Below are positions 35,627-44,878 of a stretch of DNA of 64,000 bases, piece by piece. The stretch is from the NCBI RefSeq assembly GCF_014204975.1, contig NZ_JACHMM010000001.1, positions 5,456,037 to 5,520,036 on the forward strand, written 5' to 3'. Below the pieces are notes generated by a model. It worked only from the letters and a program-made list of their open reading frames with translations. It had not been told where the DNA came from and did not search any database. The translations under genes and the position numbers were made by a program. Within the stretch, counting starts at the first letter, position 1, and every line of letters begins with the position of its first letter. The DNA is from Jiangella mangrovi (GTDB lineage: Bacteria > Actinomycetota > Actinomycetes > Jiangellales > Jiangellaceae).

Positions 35627-36880
35627 TCAGCCGACCCGCCGGAGCCACGTGAATCCGGTGTTGGCGTCGATGCAGGTCTGCAGGATCACGTCGCAGCGGT
35701 CGCCGCAGGTCCACTGTTCCGCCGGGCCGAGCTCGGCCGCCCGGCCGGGGGCGATGACGCGGTCGACCACCTCGTAGAGGCCGGCCTGCTCGCCGGTGAG
35801 CTGCACGTACGCCCCCATGGCCAGCTCGTTCCACCAGGCGTTGCCCTGGAAGTCGTGCCCGACGACGAACACGCCGGCGTCGACGGAGGTGTAGTGGCAG
35901 CCGACGCCGTGCGGGAGGGCGTCGACGTCGGCCTGGTTCGCGCAGGACCGCACCGGGATCGTCGCCGCCGACACCGCCGACACCGTCACGTCGGCGCTGG
36001 TCACCGGCAGGTAGCGGGTGCCGCCGGGGTACACGGCGCGGTAGGCGGTGCTGACCGTCGGGGTGACGGTGGTGGCGGCGGCGCCGTCGGAACCGGTCGT
36101 CACCGTCGCGACCGCCGTCCACGCCCCGTCCGCCAGCGCCTCGACGACGATGTCGCCGATGATCGGGACGGCGTCGGTGTTGTGCCAGCCGACCGTCAGG
36201 ACCGCCGGGCCGCCGGTCACGACCCGGGCCGGCGCGGCGGTCAGCGTGAGCGCCGACTCCATGCGGGTCTCGGCGATGACGGCGACCTCGTCGGACACCT
36301 GGGGCGCGAGCGCGTCGCTGCCCGGGTACACGAGCCGGTAGATCGCCGAAGCCGCGACGGTCACACTGGTCGACGCGCGGCCGACGGACGTGGTCAGCTC
36401 GGCGACGGGGACCCAGGTGTCGCCCTCAGCGCGCTGCAGCAGGACGACGCCGTCGACGCCGTAGCCCGCGCTGTCGATCCAGGTCGCGGTGAACACCTCG
36501 GTCGCGCCGGGGTCGGTCAGGCCGGGCGCGGTGAGGTACAGCTCGGTCGGCGCGGGCGCGGCCGGGTCCGAAGCGGGCGGCGGCGCCGGCGGTGTCCCGG
36601 GCGACGACGCCGTGGGCTGCGGCTCGCCGGGCACGGGACCGTCCGGCGGCGGGGCGGACGGGTCCGGGTCGGGCGCCGCCGGGTCCGCGACGGGGGTACC
36701 CGGCGGTGACGTCAGCGGCGTCGGTGCGGGCGCGACGGCGTCGTCGGCGGTGTGCGCGAGCACGGAGCTCGCCGCCGCGGGCACGTCGGGCAGGGCCGGC
36801 CGGTCGGTCGCCGACACGTAGAAGCCGACCGCCGCGGCCAGCGTCAGGGCCGCGAGGATGCCACCCAGGATCCGGTTCAC
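35627..36880 (-). CDS. Exported Ig-like protein with C-terminal divergent sortase-like domain
   Basis: 417 aa. One N-terminal hydrophobic segment (residues 4-20) is followed by a Pro/Asp-rich linker (about 45-110), two Ig-like beta repeats (about 112-290), and a C-terminal domain of about 110 residues. That domain has VVGHDF (H342), LQTC (C403) and R414/R415 near the end. The H-to-C spacing of 61 and C-to-R spacing of 11-12 match the sortase catalytic triad, and the GHD, Y-E-V and LQTC strands fit the sortase barrel. GTG overlaps the kinase stop (GTGA). If active, it could anchor the LAQTG protein encoded nearby (inference). A non-sortase role is possible, since the domain lies at the far C-terminus. 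Confidence 0.65.
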   Translation of the reverse strand: MNRILGGILAALTLAAAVGFYVSATDRPALPDVPAAASSVLAHTADDAVAPAPTPLTSPPGTPVADPAAPDPDPSAPPPDGPVPGEPQPTASSPGTPPAPPPASDPAAPAPTELYLTAPGLTDPGATEVFTATWIDSAGYGVDGVVLLQRAEGDTWVPVAELTTSVGRASTSVTVAASAIYRLVYPGSDALAPQVSDEVAVIAETRMESALTLTAAPARVVTGGPAVLTVGWHNTDAVPIIGDIVVEALADGAWTAVATVTTGSDGAAATTVTPTVSTAYRAVYPGGTRYLPVTSADVTVSAVSAATIPVRSCANQADVDALPHGVGCHYTSVDAGVFVVGHDFQGNAWWNELAMGAYVQLTGEQAGLYEVVDRVIAPGRAAELGPAEQWTCGDRCDVILQTCIDANTGFTWLRRVG

Positions 36881-38808
36881 TGCTCGTCGCCTCCGCTCGG
36901 GTCGGTGGGCCGGTCGGTCGGGGTGCCGAGCGTGGGCCCGGTCGGGGTCGGCGACGGCGTGTCGGTCGGGTCCGGCGTGAACGTCGACGACGGCGTGCCG
37001 TCCGGCGGCGGCTCGTCCGTGGGCGACGGCCCGACGGCGACCACCACCGTCACCGTCGATCCCAGACGGAGGCTGGTCCCGGCGGCCGGCTGCACCCCGA
37101 GCACGGTCCCCGGCGCCTCGCCGGACTCGGCCGGCGTCTCCACGACGGTGAACCCGGCGTCCTGCACCTGCGCCCGGGCGACGCCGATGCCCAGGCCCAG
37201 CACGTCGGGGACCACCTGGTTGCCGCTGGCCAGGGTCAGGGCGACGACGGCGCCCGGCTCCAGCGTGGTGCCGACGCCGGGGGCGCTGGCCAGGACGGTG
37301 TCGGCGGGCCGGGCGGAGTCCTCGCGCGTCAGCTCGCCGAGGACCAGGCCGGCGCGCTCGATCATCGCCCGCGCCTCGGTGAGAGTGGCGCCGTCGAGCT
37401 GGGGCACCGTGACCGACGGACGCGCCTGTGGCCCGCCGGACACCACGATCAGCACCGGCGAGTCGGCCGAGACCGACGACCCCGCCGCCGGGTCGGTGCG
37501 CACGACCAGCCCGGCGGACACGGTGTCGTGCGGCTCGGTGCGGACGCTGCCGTCGCGCATGCCGGCGGTGTCGAGGGCCTGCCGGGCCGCTTCGGCGGTC
37601 TGCCCGGCGACGTCGGGGACGGTGATCGAGGCGTCCGCCTCGGGCGGCGGACCCGCGAACAGCCACAGCAGCAGCGCGACCAGCCCGGCCGCCGTCATGA
37701 CCAGCAGCGTCACCGGCCAGAGCACCGACCGCGGCTCCGGCTCGGGCGGACGGGGCGCGACCAGCGGCTGGGCGTGGACGATGCGGGCCGGCTCCTGCCG
37801 CCGACGCTCGGCCAGCTCGCGCGCCACCGGGACCGGTACCGTCGCCGGACCGGCCGGGCGCCGGACCGGGGCGAACGCCGTCGTCGTCGAGACCCGCGGG
37901 ATGACCTGCGTCGTGCTGTGGTCGGGCCCGGCGCCCGCGCGCAGGCCGGCGGCCACCCGGAGCACCTCGTCGCGCAGCGCCCCCGCCGTGGCCGGGCGGT
38001 CGCCGGGGCGCTTGGCCAGCAGCCGCACCAGCAGCGCGTCGATCTCGGCCGACACACCGGGCAGCCGCGTCGACGCCCGCGGCACGAGCGCCGTCACGTG
38101 CATCAGCGCGACGTCGCGCACCTCTTCGGCGACGTACGGAGGCGCGCCGGTGACCAGCGCGAACAGCAGGCAGCCGACGGAGTACAGGTCGCTGCGGCGG
38201 TCGACGGGGAAGCCCTGCGCCTGCTCCGGCGACACGTAGGCGACGCTGCCATGCACGACCTCGGACTCGGTGCGCTGCTCACCGACGGCCGCGATGCCGA
38301 AGTCGAGGACCTTCACGGCGCCGTCGTCGGTGATCATGACGTTGCCGGGGCTGATGTCGCGGTGCACGACGCCGCGCTGGTGGGCGTGGTCGAGCGCGGC
38401 CAGCACGTGCGCCGTCAGCTCCAGCGCGTCGGCGGGGTCCAGCGGCGGTACCGCGCCGCTGGCCAGCAGCGAGCGGACGGTGCGGCCGCGGACCCGCTCC
38501 ATGGCGATCCATGCGATGGTCCGGCCATCGACGTCATCGGCGCCGACGTCGTGCACCGTCACGATGCCGGGGTGCGACAGCATCGCCGCCGCCGTCGCCT
38601 CGACCTGGAACGCCGCCTGCGCGCCGGCGTCGGCCGCGAGGTCGGGCCGCAGCACCTTGACGGCGACCGGCCGGCCCAGGCGGGTGTCGCGGCCGGCGAA
38701 CACCGTCGCCGACCCGCCGCTGCCCAGGACCTCGCCCACCTCGAACCGGCCGCCGAGCACGGTGCCCGGCGGGACCAGCGGCGGGATGGCGAGGTCGTGG
38801 GTGGTCAT
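36877..38808 (-). CDS. PASTA-domain Ser/Thr protein kinase (PknB type)
   Basis: 643 aa. Kinase domain at about 18-280: glycine loop GSGGSATVFAG, catalytic HRDISPGN with D151, DFG and SPEQ. A Pro/Arg-rich juxtamembrane linker leads to one membrane segment (about 375-395), then at least three PASTA repeats (VPDVAGQTAEAARQALDTAG and similar), and a Thr/Pro-rich tail. Such kinases sense muropeptides or lipid II and control wall synthesis. The C-terminal tail after the PASTA repeats is unusual and may extend through the wall. It starts 2 bp after the transglycosylase gene. Confidence 0.92.
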   Translation of the reverse strand: MTTHDLAIPPLVPPGTVLGGRFEVGEVLGSGGSATVFAGRDTRLGRPVAVKVLRPDLAADAGAQAAFQVEATAAAMLSHPGIVTVHDVGADDVDGRTIAWIAMERVRGRTVRSLLASGAVPPLDPADALELTAHVLAALDHAHQRGVVHRDISPGNVMITDDGAVKVLDFGIAAVGEQRTESEVVHGSVAYVSPEQAQGFPVDRRSDLYSVGCLLFALVTGAPPYVAEEVRDVALMHVTALVPRASTRLPGVSAEIDALLVRLLAKRPGDRPATAGALRDEVLRVAAGLRAGAGPDHSTTQVIPRVSTTTAFAPVRRPAGPATVPVPVARELAERRRQEPARIVHAQPLVAPRPPEPEPRSVLWPVTLLVMTAAGLVALLLWLFAGPPPEADASITVPDVAGQTAEAARQALDTAGMRDGSVRTEPHDTVSAGLVVRTDPAAGSSVSADSPVLIVVSGGPQARPSVTVPQLDGATLTEARAMIERAGLVLGELTREDSARPADTVLASAPGVGTTLEPGAVVALTLASGNQVVPDVLGLGIGVARAQVQDAGFTVVETPAESGEAPGTVLGVQPAAGTSLRLGSTVTVVVAVGPSPTDEPPPDGTPSSTFTPDPTDTPSPTPTGPTLGTPTDRPTDPSGGDEQ

Positions 38809-38810
38809 GG

Positions 38811-39602
38811 TCAGCTCCAGCTGGCGCGCGCGTAGCCGTTGGCGGTCTCGAGCACCTTCGCGGCGTACTCCGTGGACCGGTTGTAGGTGAGGACGGCGTG
38901 CTGCCAGTCCGCGCCGTCGCTGAGGTCGCCGCCGTCGGCGCAGAGGTAGCGCCCGGCCGCCAGCGCGACGTCGTCGAGGTTGTGCACGTCGCTGACGCCG
39001 TCGCCGTTGCCGTCGACGCCCCACTTCCGCCACGTCGACGGGATGAACTGCATGGGCCCGACCGCGCGGTCCCAGACGGAGTCGCCGTCGAGCTCGCCGC
39101 CGTCGCTGTCGGCGATGGCCGCGACACCCGGGCCGCCGTCCAGCGCGATGCCGACGATCGGCTCGGCCGTGCGTCCGTCGGGCTCGACGTGGGTGCCGCC
39201 GAACGTCCCGTGGTGTGACTCGACGAAGCCGATGCCGGCCAGCGTCGGCCAGCCCAGCGCGCAGGACGGCTGCTCGTCCGCCAGCCGGATCGCGGCCGCG
39301 GCGTACGAGACGAGCGCGCGCGGCGGGATCCCGATGCGGCCGCCGACCTCGCGCGCCCAGTCCGGCGAGACGCCGAGCGAGGCCGCCGGCCCCAGCTCGT
39401 CATCGGCGACCGCGTCCGCCTGCGGTCCCGCCGCGGCACCGGACGGCGGCTCGCCGACGACGCCGTCGGTCACCGGGGCGGCGACGAACAGCGGCTGGTC
39501 GCTGCTGCCGGGCGAGGTCCGGGCCACGGCGAACAGCAACCCGACGACGGCGAGGATCGCGAACGCCGACAGGATGGTCGCGCCGCGGCCCGGCCCGGTC
39601 AC
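38811..39602 (-). CDS. Lytic murein transglycosylase (SLT_2 type)
   Basis: 263 aa. An N-terminal hydrophobic segment (residues 8-28) precedes the catalytic domain: the catalytic glutamate E128 in GFVESHHG, the [11 protein letters not shown] motif, and DGNGDGVSD, a Ca-binding-like loop common to actinomycete members. It cleaves peptidoglycan glycan strands. GTG overlaps the pstB stop by 4 bp, tying a wall hydrolase to the phosphate operon. Confidence 0.88.
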   Translation of the reverse strand: MTGPGRGATILSAFAILAVVGLLFAVARTSPGSSDQPLFVAAPVTDGVVGEPPSGAAAGPQADAVADDELGPAASLGVSPDWAREVGGRIGIPPRALVSYAAAAIRLADEQPSCALGWPTLAGIGFVESHHGTFGGTHVEPDGRTAEPIVGIALDGGPGVAAIADSDGGELDGDSVWDRAVGPMQFIPSTWRKWGVDGNGDGVSDVHNLDDVALAAGRYLCADGGDLSDGADWQHAVLTYNRSTEYAAKVLETANGYARASWS

Positions 39603-40462
39603 CCGAACCGTCCGTGCACGTAGTCGCTGGTCCGCTCGTCCTGCGGGTTCTCGAACATCACCGACGTGGGTCCGTGCTCGACGATGACGCCGGGGGTGCC
39701 GTGCGAGGCGAGGAAGAACGCGCACCGGTCCGAGACGCGGGCCGCCTGCTGCATGTTGTGCGTGACGATGACGATGGTGACCTCGGAGACCAGCTCGGCG
39801 ATGGTCTCCTCGATGCGCCGGGTCGACGTCGGGTCGAGCGCGGAGCAGGGCTCGTCCATCAGCAGCACCCGCGGCTGGATGGCCAATGACCGGGCGATGC
39901 ACAGACGCTGCTGCTGGCCGCCGGAGAGCGCGCCGCCGGGCTGACGGAGGCGGTCGCGGACCTCCTTCCACAGGCCGGCCTTCGTCAGGCAGGACTCGAC
40001 GAGGTCGTCCTTGGACCGCTTCGATGCCCGCAGCCCGGTCAGCTTGAGCCCGGCCACGACGTTGTCGTAGATGGACATCGCCGGGAACGGGTTCGGCTTC
40101 TGGAACACCATGCCGATCTGCCGCCGCGCGTCGGTGAGGCGGCGGTTCGGCGCGTAGATGTCCTGCCCGTCCAGCATCACCTCGCCCGCCAGCGACGCCG
40201 ACGGGATCAGCTCGTGCATGCGGTTGAGGATCCGCAGGAACGTCGACTTCCCGCAGCCCGACGGGCCGATGAGCGCCGTCACCTCACCGGCGCGCATGGA
40301 CAGCGACACCCGGTCGAGCACCTTGTGGGTGCCGAACCAGGCCGAGATCGACCGCGCGTCCAGCCCGGCCAGCGACGCGACGTTGGCCGGCGCCCCATTC
40401 GGCGACGGCCGGCTCGCCTGCACGGCGGGGAGGGCGGTGGTGTGGTCGGTCGGTGCGGTCAT
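39599..40462 (-). CDS. pstB: Phosphate ABC transporter ATP-binding protein
   Basis: 287 aa. Walker [10 protein letters not shown], the PstB-specific FQKPNPFP, signature [14 protein letters not shown], Walker [13 protein letters not shown] and the switch [13 protein letters not shown]. An N-terminal extension of about 35 residues precedes the usual start. It powers phosphate import through PstC/PstA. It is separated from pstC-pstA-pstS by four surface-protein genes, an unusual position. AAAGGA precedes the ATG at 40462. Confidence 0.95.
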   Translation of the reverse strand: MTAPTDHTTALPAVQASRPSPNGAPANVASLAGLDARSISAWFGTHKVLDRVSLSMRAGEVTALIGPSGCGKSTFLRILNRMHELIPSASLAGEVMLDGQDIYAPNRRLTDARRQIGMVFQKPNPFPAMSIYDNVVAGLKLTGLRASKRSKDDLVESCLTKAGLWKEVRDRLRQPGGALSGGQQQRLCIARSLAIQPRVLLMDEPCSALDPTSTRRIEETIAELVSEVTIVIVTHNMQQAARVSDRCAFFLASHGTPGVIVEHGPTSVMFENPQDERTSDYVHGRFG

Positions 40463-40494
40463 CGGGTGTCCTTTTCGCTGTGTCTGGCCGGGAT

Positions 40495-41619
40495 CTAGAG
40501 CAGGTTCGGGAGCAGCCGGGCGACCTGGTCGGCGGCGGTCAGCCCAAGGGCGGCGATGACCGGGATGCCGACCACCCAGGCCTGCCAGTGGCCGAGCCGA
40601 TTCCGCACCCAGACGGTGCCGGCCACCGCGAGCAGCAGCGCCTGGCCGAGCAGCACGAGCGGGTACCACGCCTGGTCGTCGGTGGCCAGGGTGTCCTCCG
40701 AGGCGGGCAGGCTGGCCGTGGTCAGCGAGCGCGCCGGGGCGGGCTGCGCGTCCGACACGAGCTCGGCGTCGACACGGAGCACGCCCGACGGCAGCAACGG
40801 CCGGCCGTCGGCGGTCACCAGCGTGAGCCGCCCTTCGCCGTCGCGGGCCGGCTCCGGTAGCGGGTCGCCCTCGCGCCGCACGCCGATGACCTCGTACAGA
40901 TGCTCGCCCTGCCCGGTGACCGCGGTGATCTGGTCGCCCGGACGCAGGGTGTGGATGCGGTTGAACGGACCGCCGTACGTGGTCCGCCGCCCCATGATGA
41001 CGCTGGTGCCCTCTTGCCCCGGCAGCACCGTGTCGCGCCGGTGAGCCGGACCGGACCGCATGACGTCGGACGTCGTCCCCTCGAGCACCACCTCGCTGAG
41101 GCCGAGGGCCGGGATCTCCAGGATCGCCACCGGCGTGCCGAACGCCATGAGGCGGTCCGGCTCCTCCACCTCGGTGGCGTCCTCACCCGGCCGCGGCACC
41201 CCCGGCGGCTCCGGTGGCGCCAGCTGCCCGACCGGGGCGACGGCATGGGCCAGGTCGGCCCTGAAGTCGGCGTACAGGGTCTGCTGGTCGCGATCGTGCT
41301 GGAGCTGCGACAACAGCACCACCTGCACGATGAACCCGAGCGCCACCACCGCCACGATCTGCAGCGCGATCGCCGGAATGTACGTGCTCGCCGAGGGCAC
41401 GGTCACGCGCCTGCGCTGCCCGCCCTTCGGCTTCGGCGCGCGCGGGGTGTCGCCGCGCCCACCGCCGCTTCCGTCCCCGGGCGGGTCACCGGGGACGGAG
41501 GGGGGCGGGGGCGCGGCGACCGGCGGCACGCGCGCGGGCTCTGGCGCGCCACCGTGGACCGAACCGGGATCGGCCGGCTCGGTCCTGTCCGTGGTGCCAG
41601 GAGGCAGCAGCGTCGTCAT
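40495..41619 (-). CDS. Catalytically dead sortase homologue (pseudo-sortase)
   Basis: 374 aa. A Pro-rich N-terminal tail (about 1-70), a membrane segment (about 82-106), a class E-like sortase domain (about 155-285), then two C-terminal hydrophobic segments (about 318-370). The domain follows the family closely ([48 protein letters not shown]), but the catalytic His of the GHRTTYG-type motif is R211 and the catalytic Cys of the TLTTC-type motif is A270. The protein has no cysteine at all. It cannot be a Cys transpeptidase; it may bind sorting substrates or scaffold another sortase (inference). Confidence 0.8.
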   Translation of the reverse strand: MTTLLPPGTTDRTEPADPGSVHGGAPEPARVPPVAAPPPPSVPGDPPGDGSGGGRGDTPRAPKPKGGQRRRVTVPSASTYIPAIALQIVAVVALGFIVQVVLLSQLQHDRDQQTLYADFRADLAHAVAPVGQLAPPEPPGVPRPGEDATEVEEPDRLMAFGTPVAILEIPALGLSEVVLEGTTSDVMRSGPAHRRDTVLPGQEGTSVIMGRRTTYGGPFNRIHTLRPGDQITAVTGQGEHLYEVIGVRREGDPLPEPARDGEGRLTLVTADGRPLLPSGVLRVDAELVSDAQPAPARSLTTASLPASEDTLATDDQAWYPLVLLGQALLLAVAGTVWVRNRLGHWQAWVVGIPVIAALGLTAADQVARLLPNLL

Positions 41620-41807
41620 ACGCCCTTTCCCCCCGACACGGGCTCGGTGACGCTCACCCGGTCACCGTGCGTGTTGCTCATGAGGACGCACCGAACCGTC
41701 GGCTTCGCCATCGTGAACGCCGCATGGACATCACGGTCACTCGCGATGGCCGTTCGCCGTCTCGTGTTCGCCTGTTCATCCATTCGGGGCCGCCCTCAGC
41801 TCAGACG

Positions 41808-43550
41808 TCAGGTCGCCGTCGGGTCGTCGAAGGTGAGGAACTCGTCGCGCTTGCTGCGCCGGATGAAGGCGTAACCGGCGCTCAGCGCCGCCAGGCCGAC
41901 CAGCACCAGCGGAGCGACGAGGAAGGCACCGGTCTGCGCCAGGCTCCCCGGGTTGCCGGAGCCGCCCGCGGCGCCACCAGCAGCGCCGTCGTCCGCGCCA
42001 CCGTCTTCGGCGGCACCACCCTCGGTGCCGTCGTCGCCGCCACCGTCCTCGGTCCCGTCCTCCGTGCCGTCCTCGGTGCCGTCTTCGGTCCCGTCCTCGG
42101 TCCCGGCCGGGTCCTCCATCTGGAACTGCCACACCAGGGTCTGCTGCGCGCCGGCGAAGTCCAGCTGGTGCTGGCCGGGCTCGAGCCCGGACGCGGTGAA
42201 CTCGGTCACCACAGTGCCGTCCTCGTCGGCCGGGATCGGCTCCTCGCCGAGCTGTTCGGGTGTCTCGCTCTCGGCGTCGAGGGTGACCGTCACGTCCTCC
42301 TCGGCCCCGAAGCCCGGCGCCGTCAGCGTCACTACCTGTCCGTCGGCCAGCACGGGGTTGTCCTCCAGCGCGTTGCCCTCCGCGTCCACCGCGGTGACCT
42401 TCGGGCCGGGGGCGCCGACGGTGTAGACCACCGGCGTGGACGTCGACGACGTGAACGCCTCCGGCTCCGCCGAGGTGAACGAAGCCGTCAGCGTGTGGTC
42501 GGCCTCGGCCAGCTCGGACGTGGTCAGCACGGCGACGCCGGACTCCACCGGCACCGGCGCACCGAGGTCCTCGGTGCCGGAGCGGAACTGCACCGTCCCG
42601 GTGGCCGCCTCCGGGTCCACGGTCGCCGTCATCGTCACCTCGGCGCCGACGTCGACGGGGCTCTCCGGCGCGACGGCCAGTGTCGTCGTGGTCGACTCGG
42701 CCTCTGGGGCCACGACGGTCAGCGGCACCTCGGCCACCGTCTGCGACGACGTGAACTCCTCTTCGTTGGCAGAGGTGAAGTCGGCCGTCAGGACGTATTC
42801 GCCGGCCGCGAGGTCGCTGAGCGTCACCGACGCGGTCCCGTCGGACAGCTCATCCGTGCCGAGCGATTCCCGCACCTCGAGGTCGGGGTGGCTGTTGAAG
42901 AACTCGACCGTCCCGGCCGCCTCGGCGGGGTCGACCGTAGCCGTGAGCTCCACCTCGGTGCCGAGCTCGACCTCGTCTGCCGGCTCACCGTCGGCGGTGG
43001 CCTCCATGGTGATCGTTGTGCCCGCGGCCCGCGGCTCCTCCGCCGTGATGGTCCACCTGGTCGCGTCGAACGACAGCCACGCCGAGAACGCCGCCGTGTA
43101 GCCGGAAGGGTTTCCTTCCTGGGTGCAGAACAGGACCAGCTCGTAGGTTCCCGGCGGCTCCGGAGCCACACCGGTGAAGATCCCGTTGCCACCGACGTCG
43201 ACGGCGAGGGGCCCCGTACCGATCTGAGTCGCGAACGCCACCTGCCGGTTGCCGTCCTTGGTGGTGCTGTCTCCGCCGGCCCTGATCAGGAACAGCTGAC
43301 CCTTGAGGACTCCGGGGACGTTGAAGCCCGCCGGGCAGGCGGTCGGCGCCGCGAGCCGGGTCCAGTTCGCCCCGGTCACGTCGGCGACGAGGCCGGTCGA
43401 CGGTGTGGCGGTCAGCGTGGGCAACGGCTCCTCTTGGGCCCAAGCCTCGCCGAACTGGCCGGCGACGACCATCGCCACGGCCATTCCCAGCGCTGTCACA
43501 GCAGCAACCATCCATCGCCTGAGCGATGGCGCGACGGTCGTCGTTCTCAT
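41808..43550 (-). CDS. LAQTG-anchored surface protein with Ig-like repeats
   Basis: 580 aa. Signal peptide ends near residue 38. A unique N-terminal domain (about 40-180, with a cysteine pair) precedes two bacterial Ig-like repeats (about 185-375, each with TVDPEAA or similar and SGTEDL/FFNSHPDL strands) and a third beta region. A GTED tandem linker and a Gly/Ala/Asp stretch lead to the sorting signal: LAQTG at residues 537-541, a hydrophobic helix, and RRSKR. The stem probably spans the wall. Substrate for a sortase is likely, yet the nearest full sortase homologue lacks catalytic residues. Confidence 0.8.
   Translation of the reverse strand: MRTTTVAPSLRRWMVAAVTALGMAVAMVVAGQFGEAWAQEEPLPTLTATPSTGLVADVTGANWTRLAAPTACPAGFNVPGVLKGQLFLIRAGGDSTTKDGNRQVAFATQIGTGPLAVDVGGNGIFTGVAPEPPGTYELVLFCTQEGNPSGYTAAFSAWLSFDATRWTITAEEPRAAGTTITMEATADGEPADEVELGTEVELTATVDPAEAAGTVEFFNSHPDLEVRESLGTDELSDGTASVTLSDLAAGEYVLTADFTSANEEEFTSSQTVAEVPLTVVAPEAESTTTTLAVAPESPVDVGAEVTMTATVDPEAATGTVQFRSGTEDLGAPVPVESGVAVLTTSELAEADHTLTASFTSAEPEAFTSSTSTPVVYTVGAPGPKVTAVDAEGNALEDNPVLADGQVVTLTAPGFGAEEDVTVTLDAESETPEQLGEEPIPADEDGTVVTEFTASGLEPGQHQLDFAGAQQTLVWQFQMEDPAGTEDGTEDGTEDGTEDGTEDGGGDDGTEGGAAEDGGADDGAAGGAAGGSGNPGSLAQTGAFLVAPLVLVGLAALSAGYAFIRRSKRDEFLTFDDPTAT
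42045..42104. repeat. Five 12-bp tandem repeats encoding GTED
   Basis: Five copies of a unit close to GTCCTCGGTCCC on the plus strand encode Gly-Thr-Glu-Asp in the wall-spanning linker. Such units can change number by slippage, which would alter stem length. Confidence 0.8.
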
Positions 43551-43597
43551 TGTCGTACTCCTTCGGAATTGTCGATAGAAACGGCCGACACCCCGAG

Positions 43598-43630
43598 GTG
43601 GCCGGATCCGCGAAAGGCGGACCCGACCAC
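43598..43630 (-). terminator. Hairpin after the second phosphate-binding-like gene
   Basis: GTGGCCGGATCCGC and GCGGACCCGACCAC around a five-base loop. The two mismatched positions become G-U pairs in minus-strand RNA, giving a 14-bp stem. It lies 36 bp after the stop at 43666 and before the LAQTG gene. No T-run. Confidence 0.5.
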
Positions 43631-43665
43631 TCGGAGCTGGCTTCAGTTGTCGTGGTGCGAGTCGA

Positions 43666-44748
43666 TCAGCCGTTGGGGAAGGCCCGCAGGTTGGTGTTGA
43701 TCGAGCCGCAGCGGCTGCCGATCGACGCGAAGCCGAACAGCTCGATCGTGCTGACGTTGCAGGCCGTGGAGCTGCTGCCGACGAACGTCGCCATGATCAG
43801 CGCGTCGCCGCCGGTGGCCTGGGCGTGGGAGACGATGTTGTAGACCTCGCGGGTGACCGGGAACGCCGGGTTGAGCACCTGCTGCTCGGTCTCCGGGTTC
43901 TCGACCGTGGGCTGAACGCCGTTGATGGTGCCGAGCTCGGCGCCGTGCAGCCGGTCCGGCGCCACGCCGTTGGTCTGTGCGATCCACTGCGCGATCGAGA
44001 ACGGCACGATCGCGGTCGGGTTGGTCTGCAGGACCGTGCCGTCGTGCTCCTGCACGGACACGCCGCCCAGGGTGTCGTGCACCCACGCCGGCGGGGTGGT
44101 CGCGTTGATGCCCATCGTGTCGGCCCAGAACTGGCGGGTGCCCGAGCCGGCCTGCGGGATCAGCAGCGTGATGTTGGAGTCCGGCGTGTACGTCGTGCCA
44201 CCGACGGTGACACCCGCACCCGTGGAGTACATCGTCTGCAGCTGAGCCAGCGTGAAGCTCGGCAGCGTGCTGGTCGGGCCGGTCGCGGTCGTCACCGCGT
44301 CCAGCGCGAACGGGATGTACACCAGCTGGCCGTTGTTGTTCTGGTTGCTGCCCGGGCCGCTGGACGAACGGGCGGCGTCGAACACGTCCGACCCCACCGG
44401 CACCGAGTTCGCACCGGCCCACGGCGTGGCGACGTTCGTGCCGAGGGAACGACGCAGCGCGTCGCGGCCCTCACTCGAGCCGTTGGGCCGCGTCACCGTG
44501 AACGTGCCCGACTTGGGCGCGATCAGGTCGTGGGTCACGCCACCGACCGAGGCGTGCCACGACTCCAGCAGCCCGCCGGAGATGCCGGCGAGGCCGTTGA
44601 CGACGTCCTGGGTCGTGTCGGAGCCGGCGATCGCCAGCGCGCCACTGGGCGGCGGGTCGGCCTGGGCCGGCCCGGCGAAGGCGCCGATCGCCAGGAGGGC
44701 GGCGCCCAGCCCGAAGACTGCGGTCTTCCCGAAGGCATTGACCTTCAT
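43666..44748 (-). CDS. Secreted phosphate-binding-like protein (PBP-like)
   Basis: 360 aa. Signal peptide ends AQADPP near residue 31; no lipobox. The mature N-terminus AGSDTTQDVVNG and later LIPQAGSGTRQFW and PFSIAQWIA match PstS-type periplasmic-binding proteins, including the loop that grips an oxyanion. Unlike a typical PstS it has neither lipid nor membrane anchor, so it is probably released or held by other surface proteins. It has its own promoter region upstream and a hairpin downstream, so it may be expressed separately from the pst genes. Confidence 0.75.
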   Translation of the reverse strand: MKVNAFGKTAVFGLGAALLAIGAFAGPAQADPPPSGALAIAGSDTTQDVVNGLAGISGGLLESWHASVGGVTHDLIAPKSGTFTVTRPNGSSEGRDALRRSLGTNVATPWAGANSVPVGSDVFDAARSSSGPGSNQNNNGQLVYIPFALDAVTTATGPTSTLPSFTLAQLQTMYSTGAGVTVGGTTYTPDSNITLLIPQAGSGTRQFWADTMGINATTPPAWVHDTLGGVSVQEHDGTVLQTNPTAIVPFSIAQWIAQTNGVAPDRLHGAELGTINGVQPTVENPETEQQVLNPAFPVTREVYNIVSHAQATGGDALIMATFVGSSSTACNVSTIELFGFASIGSRCGSINTNLRAFPNG

Positions 44749-44782
44749 TGATGTCCCCTTTCAGGACTTGGGAAGGATTGCT

Positions 44783-44799
44783 ACCTCCTGTTTGGAGGT
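44783..44799 (-). promoter_or_regulatory. Leader hairpin upstream of the phosphate-binding-like gene
   Basis: ACCTCC and GGAGGT with a five-base loop. In minus-strand RNA one arm reads AGGAGGT, a full anti-16S sequence, but it is about 35 bases before the ATG, and a nearer GGGGA probably serves translation. It may be a decoy or a control hairpin (inference). Confidence 0.35.
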
Positions 44800-44817
44800 G
44801 TCTTCAGTCTTGCCGCT

Positions 44818-44834
44818 TAGATTGTCGCAATCTA
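44818..44834. promoter_or_regulatory. 17-bp palindrome, likely operator
   Basis: TAGATTGTCGCAATCTA: seven-base perfect arms around TCG, directly next to an AT-rich TATATA, about 70 bp upstream of the phosphate-binding-like gene. The low-GC stretch in this genome marks it as a promoter region. The regulator is unknown. It does not resemble the PHO box found upstream of pstC. Confidence 0.5.
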
Positions 44835-44878
44835 TATACGTTCGGCAAAGATCAAGATGTCTTCTTGTCGTCGTCGGG

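Noticed and set aside
41620-41807. Small gene or promoter in the 188-bp gap before the pseudo-sortase
   Set aside because: Only a weak CGGTGAC/GTCACCG inverted repeat was seen, and no start with a ribosome site and coding character.
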